Assembly: GCF_025947185.1 (NCBI RefSeq)
Contig: NZ_CP110001.1
Coordinates: 992,001 to 1,056,000, forward strand
Length of the DNA: 64,000 nt
Direction: 5' to 3'
Origin: Flavobacterium sp. N2038
GTDB lineage: Bacteria; Bacteroidota; Bacteroidia; Flavobacteriales; Flavobacteriaceae
Made by a program: the position numbers and the translations under genes. Shown here one piece after another: positions 34,853 to 42,248 of this stretch. The notes beneath the pieces were generated by a model. That model saw nothing but the letters and a program-made list of their open reading frames with translations. It was not told where the DNA came from and made no database searches. Numbering within the stretch: the stretch's first letter is position 1; the number at the start of each line of letters is the position of its first letter.

Positions 34853-35197
34853 TTATTTCGCTTCTAAAGCATTTCCTTCAAACTGAATTCCGTCCCAACC
34901 TAAGTTGATGAAATTTCTAATGTTTTGATGATTTGCTCCATTTGGATCTCCTAAAACTTCTTCAAAATAAAATGCTCCAAAACACGATAAAGTTTCTTCT
35001 TTGCTTAAGTTTTGCAATTTCGCGAACGAAAATAATTTACAAGAACCTGAATTTTCTCCGGCTGCATTATGTTGCGTTCCGTTTTGAAAAGCTGTTGGAG
35101 TAAAATTGTAGTTTTCCTCAATTACTGCAATAGTTTCTGGAAATGTTATTTGTGTCGGAGTTTGTTTTACTTTTTCTAAAAAGGCTTGTATGCTCAT
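34853..35197 (-). CDS. HopJ-family protein
   Basis: The 114-residue protein matches the HopJ family (named from a Pseudomonas type III effector but widespread in bacteria without such systems): it begins SIQAFLEKVKQTPTQITFPETIAVIEENY, then NFTPTAFQNG and GENSGSCKLFSFAKLQNLS, and ends LGDPNGANHQNIRNFINLGWDGIQFEG. It has no signal peptide. Its role is unknown, and no secretion system is nearby, so an effector function should not be assumed. It stands alone between two palindromic repeats. Confidence 0.88.
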   Translation of the reverse strand: MSIQAFLEKVKQTPTQITFPETIAVIEENYNFTPTAFQNGTQHNAAGENSGSCKLFSFAKLQNLSKEETLSCFGAFYFEEVLGDPNGANHQNIRNFINLGWDGIQFEGNALEAK

Positions 35198-35235
35198 GAT
35201 ATGTATTGTTTTTCTACTTTGTAGTTTAGGTTTTC

Positions 35236-35395
35236 TGCCACAGATTAAAATGATTAAAATGATTTTTTGCCACTAATTGCACGAATTTCCACTAATTAAA
35301 TTCGTGATAATTGGTGAAATTGCTTCGCCTGTTCGCTGTCGCTCGAGTCGTGGCGAAACTTTTTTAATCTGTAATAATGATTTTAATCTGTGGCA
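35236..35395. repeat. Nested palindrome of the GCCACAGATTAA family, second copy
   Basis: The outer arms TGCCACAGATTAAAAT (35236-35251) and ATTTTAATCTGTGGCA (35380-35395) are perfect. An inner AATTTCCACTAATT region and a GC-rich insert (35322-35347) are included. It is the mirror partner of the copy at 34681 around the HopJ gene. Confidence 0.85.
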
Positions 35396-35403
35396 TAAAT
35401 AAT

Positions 35404-36126
35404 TTAATCCTCTTCTTCATCCTTAGAATACTTACTTTTCTTGGCTTCTTTTTCTATTGTTTTTCCTGCGACGACAACGACGATTTCGCCTCGTGGTGCG
35501 GTTTTTTCAAAATGTGCTAAAACTTCTTTTGCCGTTCCACGCACGTTTTCTTCGTGCAATTTTGATAATTCTCTTGAAACGCAAACTTGTCGGTCTTCTC
35601 CAAAATACTGAACAAATTCGGCTAAAGTTTTAACGAGTTTATGCGGAGAAACGTATAAAATCATCGTTCGGGTTTCTTCGGCTAAAGTCAAAAAACGAGT
35701 TTGACGCCCTTTTTTATCAGGAAGAAAACCTTCAAAGACAAATTTATCATTTGGTAATCCGCTGTTTACAAGAGCCGGAACAAAAGCTGTTGCGCCTGGA
35801 AGACATTCTACTTCAATTTTATTTTCGACACAAGCGCGAGTCAATAAAAATCCTGGATCTGAAATTGCCGGAGTTCCGGCGTCAGAAATCAAAGCAATGT
35901 TTTCGCCAGCTTTCAAACGTGCAATTAGATTTTCGGTTGTTTTGTGCTCGTTGTGCATATGATGGCTGTGCATGTGCGTGCCAATTTCAAAATGCTTCAG
36001 TAATTTTCCGCTTGTTCGGGTATCTTCCGCCAAAATCAAATCGACTTCTTTCAAAACCCGAATGGCTCTGAAAGTCATATCTTCAAGATTGCCAATTGGC
36101 GTTGGAACGATGTATAATTTTGACAT
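35404..36126 (-). CDS. rsmI: 16S rRNA 2'-O-methyltransferase (cytidine 1402)
   Basis: RsmI methylates C1402 of 16S rRNA with SAM. The 240 residues have the usual features: LYIVPTPIGNLEDMTFRAIRVLKEVDLILAEDTRTS, ISDAGTPAISDPG (SAM-binding region) and GATAFVPAL. The ending is a Lys/Asp tail. It is flanked by palindromic repeats on both sides and no partner gene is adjacent. Confidence 0.95.
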   Translation of the reverse strand: MSKLYIVPTPIGNLEDMTFRAIRVLKEVDLILAEDTRTSGKLLKHFEIGTHMHSHHMHNEHKTTENLIARLKAGENIALISDAGTPAISDPGFLLTRACVENKIEVECLPGATAFVPALVNSGLPNDKFVFEGFLPDKKGRQTRFLTLAEETRTMILYVSPHKLVKTLAEFVQYFGEDRQVCVSRELSKLHEENVRGTAKEVLAHFEKTAPRGEIVVVVAGKTIEKEAKKSKYSKDEEED

Positions 36127-36143
36127 AATTTATTTTAATATTT

Positions 36144-36235
36144 AAACACGAATTACACTAATTAAGACAAATTTTTAATACTTGTAAAATTTCACGAAGC
36201 AAATGAATTCGTGTTAATTAGTGTAATTTGTGTTT
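36144..36235. repeat. AAACACGAATTACACTAATTAA inverted repeat
   Basis: Arms at 36144-36165 and 36214-36235 pair over 22 bases with one G-T wobble. The motif shares ATTACACTAATT with the other nested palindromes but lacks the GCCA ends. Confidence 0.8.
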
Positions 36236-36241
36236 GTTTTT

Positions 36242-37249
36242 TTAAGCGAATTTTTTCTCGATAATGCCTAGAAAACGTTCTGCATAATCATCTTTTCCTT
36301 CCCAATTGTTATAATCTGGTTTTACCATGTTTTCGATAAATTCCTGTGCTTCTCCATAAGTGTCAAAAGTCAGTAACTGATTTAAAACACGACTGTAATC
36401 TTCAGTGCTGTTTCCAAAAAGATTTTTAGTAAAAGCAATTCGGTCATTCAAATCGATATGAAAACCTTTAGCCAGTTTTTCGTTCAGTGTGGCAGTTTTT
36501 GTTGCAGCAGGAGTTTCAAGAATGGCAGTTTCAATGCTTTTCTTTTCTGTAAATTCATTGATTGAAGGTGTTGGAGTAGGAGTAACGGCTTCAAAACTAT
36601 CTACTTTTACAAATTGTGCATCGGCATAGTTAATTCCAAAATCTTCAAATAAAATCGTTGGTTTTGCTGAAGTTTCAATTTTTGGTTCTTCTTTAATTTC
36701 GTCTGTAATTTCAGCTTCTTTTTCTAATTCAAAAGCCGGTTTGAAGTCCGGAATTGGGTTTGCGTGATTTACTGTAGTAAAGGAAAGTTCTCCAATGTTG
36801 TTTGCAGGTTCTTCTTCTTTTTCAATTTCTTGCTCTGCTTCAGGTTCAATAATCTCATTGACAATTGGAAATATTGTTTGTTCTGCTGTAGGTTCTTCTT
36901 TTTCCTCAACAATTGGTTCTGTGATTTCTTCTGGTGTTTCTTCTGAAATTTCCGGTTCATTATTTTCTTCAACCGCAATTACTTCTTCATTAACTGGAGT
37001 TTCAGTTTCAATTACAGCAGGAGCTATTTCTTCTTCTTTACTAAAAATGGTTTCCAGTTCAGCATTAATTTCGTTATGTCCAATAGTTGGTTTTATAGTG
37101 TCGAAATTTTCTTCTACAAACTTTAAAACAGCTAATTTTTCATATAATTTCTGTGTTTCTGCATATAATTGATTGATATCGGATTTGTTTTTAAGCTTTA
37201 AAATTCGATGTGCAATGCTGATTAAATCGGCTTCCAATTTTTTTTTCAT
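36242..37249 (-). CDS. Acidic, coiled-coil protein of unknown function
   Basis: The 335-residue protein has a coiled-coil N-terminus (about 1-55), a long linker rich in Glu, Pro and Thr (about 60-235), and a small C-terminal domain (about 265-335) with FHIDLNDRIAFTKNLFG and YGEAQEFIENMVKPDYNNWEGKDDYAERFL. No signal or TM is seen. The acid linker suggests a scaffold or flexible tether. It has no close neighbour on the same strand. I assign no function. Confidence 0.8.
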   Translation of the reverse strand: MKKKLEADLISIAHRILKLKNKSDINQLYAETQKLYEKLAVLKFVEENFDTIKPTIGHNEINAELETIFSKEEEIAPAVIETETPVNEEVIAVEENNEPEISEETPEEITEPIVEEKEEPTAEQTIFPIVNEIIEPEAEQEIEKEEEPANNIGELSFTTVNHANPIPDFKPAFELEKEAEITDEIKEEPKIETSAKPTILFEDFGINYADAQFVKVDSFEAVTPTPTPSINEFTEKKSIETAILETPAATKTATLNEKLAKGFHIDLNDRIAFTKNLFGNSTEDYSRVLNQLLTFDTYGEAQEFIENMVKPDYNNWEGKDDYAERFLGIIEKKFA

Positions 37250-37386
37250 AACTGTTGAAATTATAGTGAATAAGGTATTTTAGTGTATTTAATGTCTGAA
37301 TGTCTTTAATCTGAAAGAAATCCAAAAGATATTTTTTTATTTCTGTTAATAAGCGTTTGCTAAACCCTGATTTGATAAAAATTTTC

Positions 37387-37394
37387 TACTTTTG
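37387..37394 (+). promoter_or_regulatory. -7 promoter element for tdk
   Basis: TACTTTTG matches TAnnTTTG. A possible TTG start at 37392 lies inside it, so translation must begin at the ATG at 37485. Confidence 0.5.
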
Positions 37395-37484
37395 AAAAAA
37401 TGTAAAATAGCACATTTTTACGTCGATTTATTACCAGTACAAAGTAATAAAAACTATTCATTTTTAAAGGCAGAAAAATACAAA

Positions 37485-38075
37485 ATGTTTCTCGAAAATA
37501 CAGTAAATCACAAAGAACAATTTGGTTGGATTGAAGTTATTTGTGGATCAATGTTTTCGGGTAAAACCGAAGAGCTGATCCGTAGATTAAAACGCGCTCA
37601 ATTTGCTAAACAAAGAGTCGAAATTTTTAAACCCGCTATTGATACCCGTTATCATGACGAAATGGTAGTGTCTCATGATGCCAACGAAATTCGTTCAACA
37701 CCGGTTCCTGCTGCGGCTAATATATTAATTTTGGCACAAGGCTGCGATGTAATTGGTATTGATGAAGCGCAGTTTTTTGATGATGAAATTGTAACAGTTT
37801 GCAATGATTTGGCCAATCAGGGAATTCGTGTAATTGTTGCAGGACTGGATATGGATTTTAAAGGAAACCCTTTTGGACCAATGCCGGCCCTTATGGCAAC
37901 AGCCGAATATGTTACTAAAGTACATGCTGTTTGTACCAGAACAGGGAATTTAGCCAATTACAGTTTTAGAAAAACAGATAATGACAAATTGGTAATGCTT
38001 GGTGAAACCGAGGAATATGAGCCACTGAGTCGTGCAGCATATTTTAATGCAATGAAGAAAATTCAGGAAAAATAG
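37485..38075 (+). CDS. tdk: Thymidine kinase
   Basis: The 196-residue type II kinase phosphorylates thymidine in pyrimidine salvage. The P-loop is in [19 protein letters not shown], the DEAQ motif in [10 protein letters not shown], and the lid region [16 protein letters not shown]. The zinc motif seen in many homologues is mostly absent: VCTRTG keeps one cysteine and LSRAAYF replaces CRxHY. The start at 37485 is preferred because earlier in-frame codons fall in the promoter. The stop precedes a small membrane gene by 30 bases. Confidence 0.94.
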   Translation: MFLENTVNHKEQFGWIEVICGSMFSGKTEELIRRLKRAQFAKQRVEIFKPAIDTRYHDEMVVSHDANEIRSTPVPAAANILILAQGCDVIGIDEAQFFDDEIVTVCNDLANQGIRVIVAGLDMDFKGNPFGPMPALMATAEYVTKVHAVCTRTGNLANYSFRKTDNDKLVMLGETEEYEPLSRAAYFNAMKKIQEK

Positions 38076-38105
38076 ATATTAATTTTTATTTCAATCTTAA
38101 ATAAA

Positions 38106-38543
38106 ATGGAAGAAAAGCAAAGCAGAAAAAAACAGAATATTTTATTGTTAGCTGTTATTGGAATTGCAGTTGTTTTAGCTGTTTTTTTTCAATTTTATCT
38201 TTCTAAAAATAAAGAGGCGGTAAATACAGAAATTGTTGAATTAGTTGGGAAATACAATAAAAATTGTCCACTAATAATTCAGGAAGGAATTCGTTTGGAC
38301 AGTGTAAGCTTGCACGAAGAACAAGTTGTTCAATACAATTTGACTTTGTTGAATGTTGAAAATACAACTGCAGATGTAAACCTGATTCAGGATGAAATCG
38401 AAAAAAGTCTCTTAAGTACAGCTAAAGCAAATCCCGGTCTTCAGGTTTTTAGAGATAATGATTATACTTTGATCTATAGTTATAGCGATAAAAAGAAGGT
38501 GTTTTTGTTTACGGTTAAAATATTACCGGATCAATATAAATAA
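38106..38543 (+). CDS. Membrane-anchored protein of unknown function
   Basis: The 145-residue protein has a basic N-terminus followed by one TM (NILLLAVIGIAVVLAVFFQFYL) and a mixed alpha/beta domain of about 100 residues containing a single Cys (KNCPLIIQEG). The topology, with a cytoplasmic basic start, puts the domain outside the membrane. It is 30 bases after tdk and may be cotranscribed with it. I recognise no family. Confidence 0.75.
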   Translation: MEEKQSRKKQNILLLAVIGIAVVLAVFFQFYLSKNKEAVNTEIVELVGKYNKNCPLIIQEGIRLDSVSLHEEQVVQYNLTLLNVENTTADVNLIQDEIEKSLLSTAKANPGLQVFRDNDYTLIYSYSDKKKVFLFTVKILPDQYK

Positions 38544-38568
38544 TTAAAAAAATAAACGTTGGTAAACC

Positions 38569-38600
38569 CGACAGGTTTTTAAAACCTGTCGATTTTTTTT
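38569..38600 (+). terminator. Terminator-like palindrome CGACAGGTTTT/AAAACCTGTCG
   Basis: A ten- to eleven-pair stem followed by A and a T run. It belongs to the same palindrome family as 9155-9189 and 38759-38785. Confidence 0.75.
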
Positions 38601-38628
38601 TGATTTAAATCAAAATGCCAACGTAAAA

Positions 38629-38725
38629 CTGGACTGAAGTCCAGCTCTACAATATAATTTGTTCCTTCGGAACTATAAATGAGCCAGAGGCTCGATCCAT
38701 ATTGTAGAGCCGGATTTTAATCCGG
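38629..38725. repeat. REP-like element of five palindromes
   Basis: CTGGACTGAAGTCCAG (38629-38644) leads. Outer arms GCTCTACAATAT (38644-38655) and ATATTGTAGAGC (38699-38710) enclose GTTCCTTCGGAAC (38661) and GAGCCAGAGGCTC (38681). CCGGATTTTAATCCGG (38710-38725) ends it. This folds into a multi-arm structure and has no ORF; such elements are usually moved by RAYT transposases, none of which is in the window. Confidence 0.8.
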
Positions 38726-38758
38726 TTTGACATGCAATGATTATGTGGAAAAAACAAA

Positions 38759-38785
38759 GTCCGATAGATTTTAAATCTGTCGGAC
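38759..38785. terminator. Palindrome with T tract, terminator of rpoN on the minus strand
   Basis: GTCCGATAGATTTTAAATCTGTCGGAC with one wobble pair. On the minus strand it is followed by TTTGTTTTTT, 47 bases after the rpoN stop; a T run is present on the plus strand too. Confidence 0.7.
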
Positions 38786-38796
38786 TTTGTTTTTTA

Positions 38797-38822
38797 AAAT
38801 GAACTTATATTTCTTATATGGT
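38797..38822. repeat. Single arm related to the 17.4-kb palindrome
   Basis: AATGAACTTATATTTCTTATATGG resembles the outer arm at 17582-17611. Here it is a single copy without its partner. Confidence 0.6.
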
Positions 38823-38831
38823 TAAAAAAAA

Positions 38832-40292
38832 CTAAATCTTTTTTCTCATTCGAGCAACCGGAATATCTAATTGCTCACGATATTTTGCAATAGTTCTTCT
38901 TGCAATTGGATATCCTTTTTCTTTTAAGATTTCTGCCAATTGATCATCTGGAAGCGGTTTCTTTTTGTCCTCTTCTTCAATCGTATTTTTAAGAATCTTT
39001 TTGATTTCTAAAGTTGAGACATCTTCACCCTGATCATTTTTCATGGCTTCAGAGAAGAATTCTTTAATCAGTTTAGTACCATAAGGAGTTTCAACATATT
39101 TACTGTTGGCAACTCTTGAAATCGTCGAGATATCTAAACCAACCATATCGGCAATGTCTTTTAAGATCATTGGTTTTAGCTTGGTTTCGTCGCCGTCTAA
39201 GAAATAATCTTCCTGATAATGCATAATCGCATTCATGGTTACAAAAAGAGTTTCCTGACGTTGTCTAATCGCATCGATAAACCATTTAGCCGAATCCAGT
39301 TTTTGTTTGATAAACTGAACCGCATCTTTTTGAGCAGTCGATTTATCACGAGAATCTTTATACGTCTGCATCATTTCCTGATAATCTTTAGAAACGTGCA
39401 GGGAAGGAGCATTTCTTCCGTTTAGCGTCAATTCCAGTTCACCGTCAACAATTCTGATGGCAAAATCCGGAACCACATTTTCTGTTACTTTGTTGTTTCC
39501 GGTGTAAGATCCTCCTGGTTTTGGGTTTAATCTTTCAATTTCATTAATTGCTTTTTTAAGCTGTTCATTCGAAACACCATATTTCTGAAGTAATTTGTCG
39601 TAATGTTTCTTCGTAAATGCATCAAACTGATTTTCGATAATGTCAATTGCCAAATCAACATATTCAGTTGGCGTTTTATGCTTCAGCTGAAGCAATAAGC
39701 ATTCCTGTAAATCTCGCGCACCAACTCCTGAAGGTTCCAGTTCGTGGATTACGGTCATCATTTTTTCGACCATTGCTTCATCAGTATAAATTCCCTGAGT
39801 AAAAGCCATATCGTCTACAATGTCCGGAACACTTCTGCGGATGTAACCCATATCATCAATACTTCCAACAAGGAATTCGGCGATTTCGCGTTCTTCGTCA
39901 TTCAAAATAAAAGTATTCAGCTGATTGATTAAATCCTGATGAAAACTAATTGGCGAAGCAAAAGGTGTTTCGCGTTCTTCATCTTCACTGTAATTGTTAA
40001 CCTGAGTTTTGTAATCAGGTGTATCGTCGTCGCTTAAGTATTCATCAATGTTAATATCATCTGCTTCGATTCTGTCAGATTCTGCATCATCATAATCGTC
40101 GTAGTCTTCATTGGCAAATTCATCGGCTTCGTATTCTTCTTCTTTTCCAGCTTCAAGAGCCGGATTTTCGTTCATTTCTTCCAATAAACGTTGTTCAAAA
40201 GCTTGCGTAGGCAATTGAATTAACTTCATCAGCTGTATTTGCTGTGGAGATAATTTTTGGGATAATTTTAAATTTAAAAATTGCTTTAGCAT
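38832..40292 (-). CDS. rpoN: RNA polymerase sigma-54 factor
   Basis: The 486-residue protein has region I (LKLSQKLSPQQIQLMKLIQLPTQAFEQRLLEEMNENPALE), an acidic region II (long Asp/Glu stretch), the core-binding domain and the C-terminal HTH, with the RpoN box ARRTIAKYREQLDIP near the end. It recruits core polymerase to -24/-12 promoters activated by NtrC-type regulators such as the one at 11.5 kb. A 12-residue longer start is unlikely because MLKQFLNLKLSQKLS is the standard N-terminus. Its leader holds paired octamer arrays. Confidence 0.97.
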   Translation of the reverse strand: MLKQFLNLKLSQKLSPQQIQLMKLIQLPTQAFEQRLLEEMNENPALEAGKEEEYEADEFANEDYDDYDDAESDRIEADDINIDEYLSDDDTPDYKTQVNNYSEDEERETPFASPISFHQDLINQLNTFILNDEEREIAEFLVGSIDDMGYIRRSVPDIVDDMAFTQGIYTDEAMVEKMMTVIHELEPSGVGARDLQECLLLQLKHKTPTEYVDLAIDIIENQFDAFTKKHYDKLLQKYGVSNEQLKKAINEIERLNPKPGGSYTGNNKVTENVVPDFAIRIVDGELELTLNGRNAPSLHVSKDYQEMMQTYKDSRDKSTAQKDAVQFIKQKLDSAKWFIDAIRQRQETLFVTMNAIMHYQEDYFLDGDETKLKPMILKDIADMVGLDISTISRVANSKYVETPYGTKLIKEFFSEAMKNDQGEDVSTLEIKKILKNTIEEEDKKKPLPDDQLAEILKEKGYPIARRTIAKYREQLDIPVARMRKKI

Positions 40293-40302
40293 ATAAAAAG
40301 TT

Positions 40303-40427
40303 GCTAAGGTACTAAGGCACTGAGGCACTGAGTATCTTATGTTGACGAATTAAATTCGCGATTGAATTATTTTATTTATATTTTAAAAACTTAGAACCTT
40401 AGTATCTCAGTACCTTAGAACCTCAGA
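40303..40427. repeat. Paired octamer arrays in the rpoN leader
   Basis: The arm near rpoN is CTAAGGTA, CTAAGGCA, CTGAGGCA, CTGAGTAT (40305-40336). The other arm, directly after asnS, is CTTAGAAC, CTTAGTAT, CTCAGTAC, CTTAGAAC, CTCAGATT (40390-40429). The period is eight bases in both and the CTAAG and CTTAG cores are complementary. The arms flank 53 bases of AT-rich sequence between asnS and rpoN. Confidence 0.8.
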
Positions 40428-41873
40428 TTAAAACTCTGCACTTCCTGGAGTTCTTGGGAAAGGAATTACGTCTCTAATGTTTGTCATACCAGTAACAAAC
40501 AATACCAAACGCTCAAATCCTAAACCGAAACCTGCGTGAGTTGCAGAACCAAATCTTCTGGTGTCTAAATACCAGTATAATTCTTCTTCATCAATTTCCA
40601 GAGCTTTCATTTTCTCAACCAAAACATCGTAACGCTCTTCTCTTTCAGAACCTCCGACAATTTCTCCAATTCCAGGGAAAAGGATATCCATTGCACGAAC
40701 TGTTTCTCTGCCTGGTTCTGTGTTGTCGTTCAAACGCATGTAAAACGCTTTAATATTTGCTGGGTAATCAAATAAAATTACCGGACATTTAAAGTGTTTT
40801 TCAACCAAGTAACGCTCATGTTCTGATTGTAAATCAGCTCCCCATTCGTTGATGATATATTGAAATTTTTTCTTTTTATTTGGAGTTGAATCTCTCAAAA
40901 TGTCGATTGCTTCTGTATAAGAAACACGTTTGAAGTTGTTTTCTAAAACGAAGTTCAATTTCTCTAACAAAGCCATTTCGCTTCTGTCTGCCTGTGGTTT
41001 TGATTTTTCTTCTTCTAAAAGTCTTCCTTCTAAAAACTTCAAATCATCCTGACAATTGTCCAAAGCATATTTAATTACATACTGAATAAAATCTTCAGCC
41101 AAATCCATGTTGTCATCAAGATCGTTGAAAGCAACTTCTGGCTCGATCATCCAGAATTCTGCCAGGTGACGAGAAGTGTTTGAATTCTCAGCTCTAAAAG
41201 TTGGTCCAAAAGTATAAATCTGACCCAAAGCCATAGCAAAAGTTTCACCTTCTAACTGCCCAGAAACCGTTAAGTTCGTATGTTTTCCAAAGAAATCTTT
41301 TTTGAAATCAATGTTTCCTTCTTCATTTTTTGGAAGATTATCCAAAGGCAATGAAGTTACCTGAAACATTTCTCCTGCACCTTCAGCATCAGCTCCAGTG
41401 ATAATTGGCGTGTTTACATATACAAAACCTTTATCCTGAAAGTATTTATGAACTGCATAAGACAATACCGAACGCACACGCATAATTGCACCAAAAGCAT
41501 TTGTACGTACACGCAAGTGAGCATTTTCACGTAAAAATTCTAAAGAGTGTTTTTTAGGCTGCATTGGGAATTTCTCCGCATCAGAATCTCCAAGGATTTC
41601 AAGTTTGTTTACCTGAATTTCGTATTTCTGACCTGCACCTTTACTTTCAACCAAAGTTCCAATTACAGAAACTGCAGCTCCCGTTGTGATTCTTTTTAGA
41701 GTCTCTTCCGGTGTATTTTCAAAATCAACAACACATTGTATATTATTAATGGTAGAACCGTCATTAAGTGCGATGAACTGATTATTTCTAAAAGTTCTCA
41801 CCCATCCTTTTGCATTAACCTCCTGAAGCGTCGTAGTACTGTTTAATAAGTCTTTAACCTTTGTGTGTCTCAT
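40428..41873 (-). CDS. asnS: Asparaginyl-tRNA synthetase
   Basis: The 481-residue class II synthetase charges tRNA-Asn. The N-terminal OB domain ([21 protein letters not shown]) is followed by the class II catalytic domain, with motif 1 around [29 protein letters not shown], motif 2 [21 protein letters not shown] and motif 3 [14 protein letters not shown]. The C-terminus [11 protein letters not shown] is typical of AsnRS rather than AspRS. It is upstream of rpoN on the same strand, separated by the octamer arrays. Confidence 0.97.
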   Translation of the reverse strand: MRHTKVKDLLNSTTTLQEVNAKGWVRTFRNNQFIALNDGSTINNIQCVVDFENTPEETLKRITTGAAVSVIGTLVESKGAGQKYEIQVNKLEILGDSDAEKFPMQPKKHSLEFLRENAHLRVRTNAFGAIMRVRSVLSYAVHKYFQDKGFVYVNTPIITGADAEGAGEMFQVTSLPLDNLPKNEEGNIDFKKDFFGKHTNLTVSGQLEGETFAMALGQIYTFGPTFRAENSNTSRHLAEFWMIEPEVAFNDLDDNMDLAEDFIQYVIKYALDNCQDDLKFLEGRLLEEEKSKPQADRSEMALLEKLNFVLENNFKRVSYTEAIDILRDSTPNKKKKFQYIINEWGADLQSEHERYLVEKHFKCPVILFDYPANIKAFYMRLNDNTEPGRETVRAMDILFPGIGEIVGGSEREERYDVLVEKMKALEIDEEELYWYLDTRRFGSATHAGFGLGFERLVLFVTGMTNIRDVIPFPRTPGSAEF

Positions 41874-41918
41874 TTTTATATATAATTGATATTAAATAAT
41901 ATTCGTTTTGAACAACTG

Positions 41919-41926
41919 CAAATATA
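41919..41926 (-). promoter_or_regulatory. -7 promoter element for asnS
   Basis: TATATTTG on the minus strand, 46 bases before the start codon. Confidence 0.5.
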
Positions 41927-41973
41927 ATCGATAATAATTAATTTTTGTAGCTGTTTCCCGCTCTTCGCTGTAT

Positions 41974-42002
41974 CTTTCTATTTTTAAAGGAAAAATAGAA
42001 AG
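41974..42002. repeat. CTTTCTATTTTT palindrome with adjacent GC-rich segment
   Basis: Perfect 12-base arms around AAAGG. Flanking bases (CTGTTTCCCGCTCTTCGCTG before and GATGCCGCTTCGATCAGGGC after) are more GC-rich than the surroundings and resemble dispersed Flavobacterium intergenic elements. Confidence 0.6.
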
Positions 42003-42062
42003 GATGCCGCTTCGATCAGGGCTAGGGCACTCGTTTTCATGAGAACCAATCGTTTTTTTGTT

Positions 42063-42166
42063 TTTGTCATTCCGAGGAACGAGGAATCACACTAGTAATT
42101 CCGCAAAGAAAATCGCCAATCGTTGTCGAGTTTCGAGTGTGATTCCTCGTTCCTCGGAATGACAAA
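42063..42166. repeat. 30-base perfect inverted repeat (GTCATTCCGAGGAACGAGG type)
   Basis: Arms 42063-42092 and 42137-42166 are perfect 30-base complements around a 44-base loop. The core is the GTCATTCCGAGGAACGAGG element, known as a widely dispersed palindrome in many bacteria. A second 12-base inverted repeat (TAAATCTTTGTC) follows at 42174-42212. Confidence 0.9.
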
Positions 42167-42248
42167 CTTTGTGTAAATCTTTGTCAAAGTTCTAAACTTC
42201 GACAAAGATTTATATTTTTAATTCGTGCTAATTCGTGAAATTAGTGTT

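Noticed and set aside
34853..35197. Type III effector role for the HopJ-family protein
   Set aside because: No secretion genes are present and the family is common in bacteria without such systems.
37392..37484. Earlier start for tdk
   Set aside because: The codon is inside the -7 element, and the extra residues precede a conserved kinase N-terminus.
40303..40427. CRISPR array
   Set aside because: The units are eight bases without spacers and occur as opposed arms.
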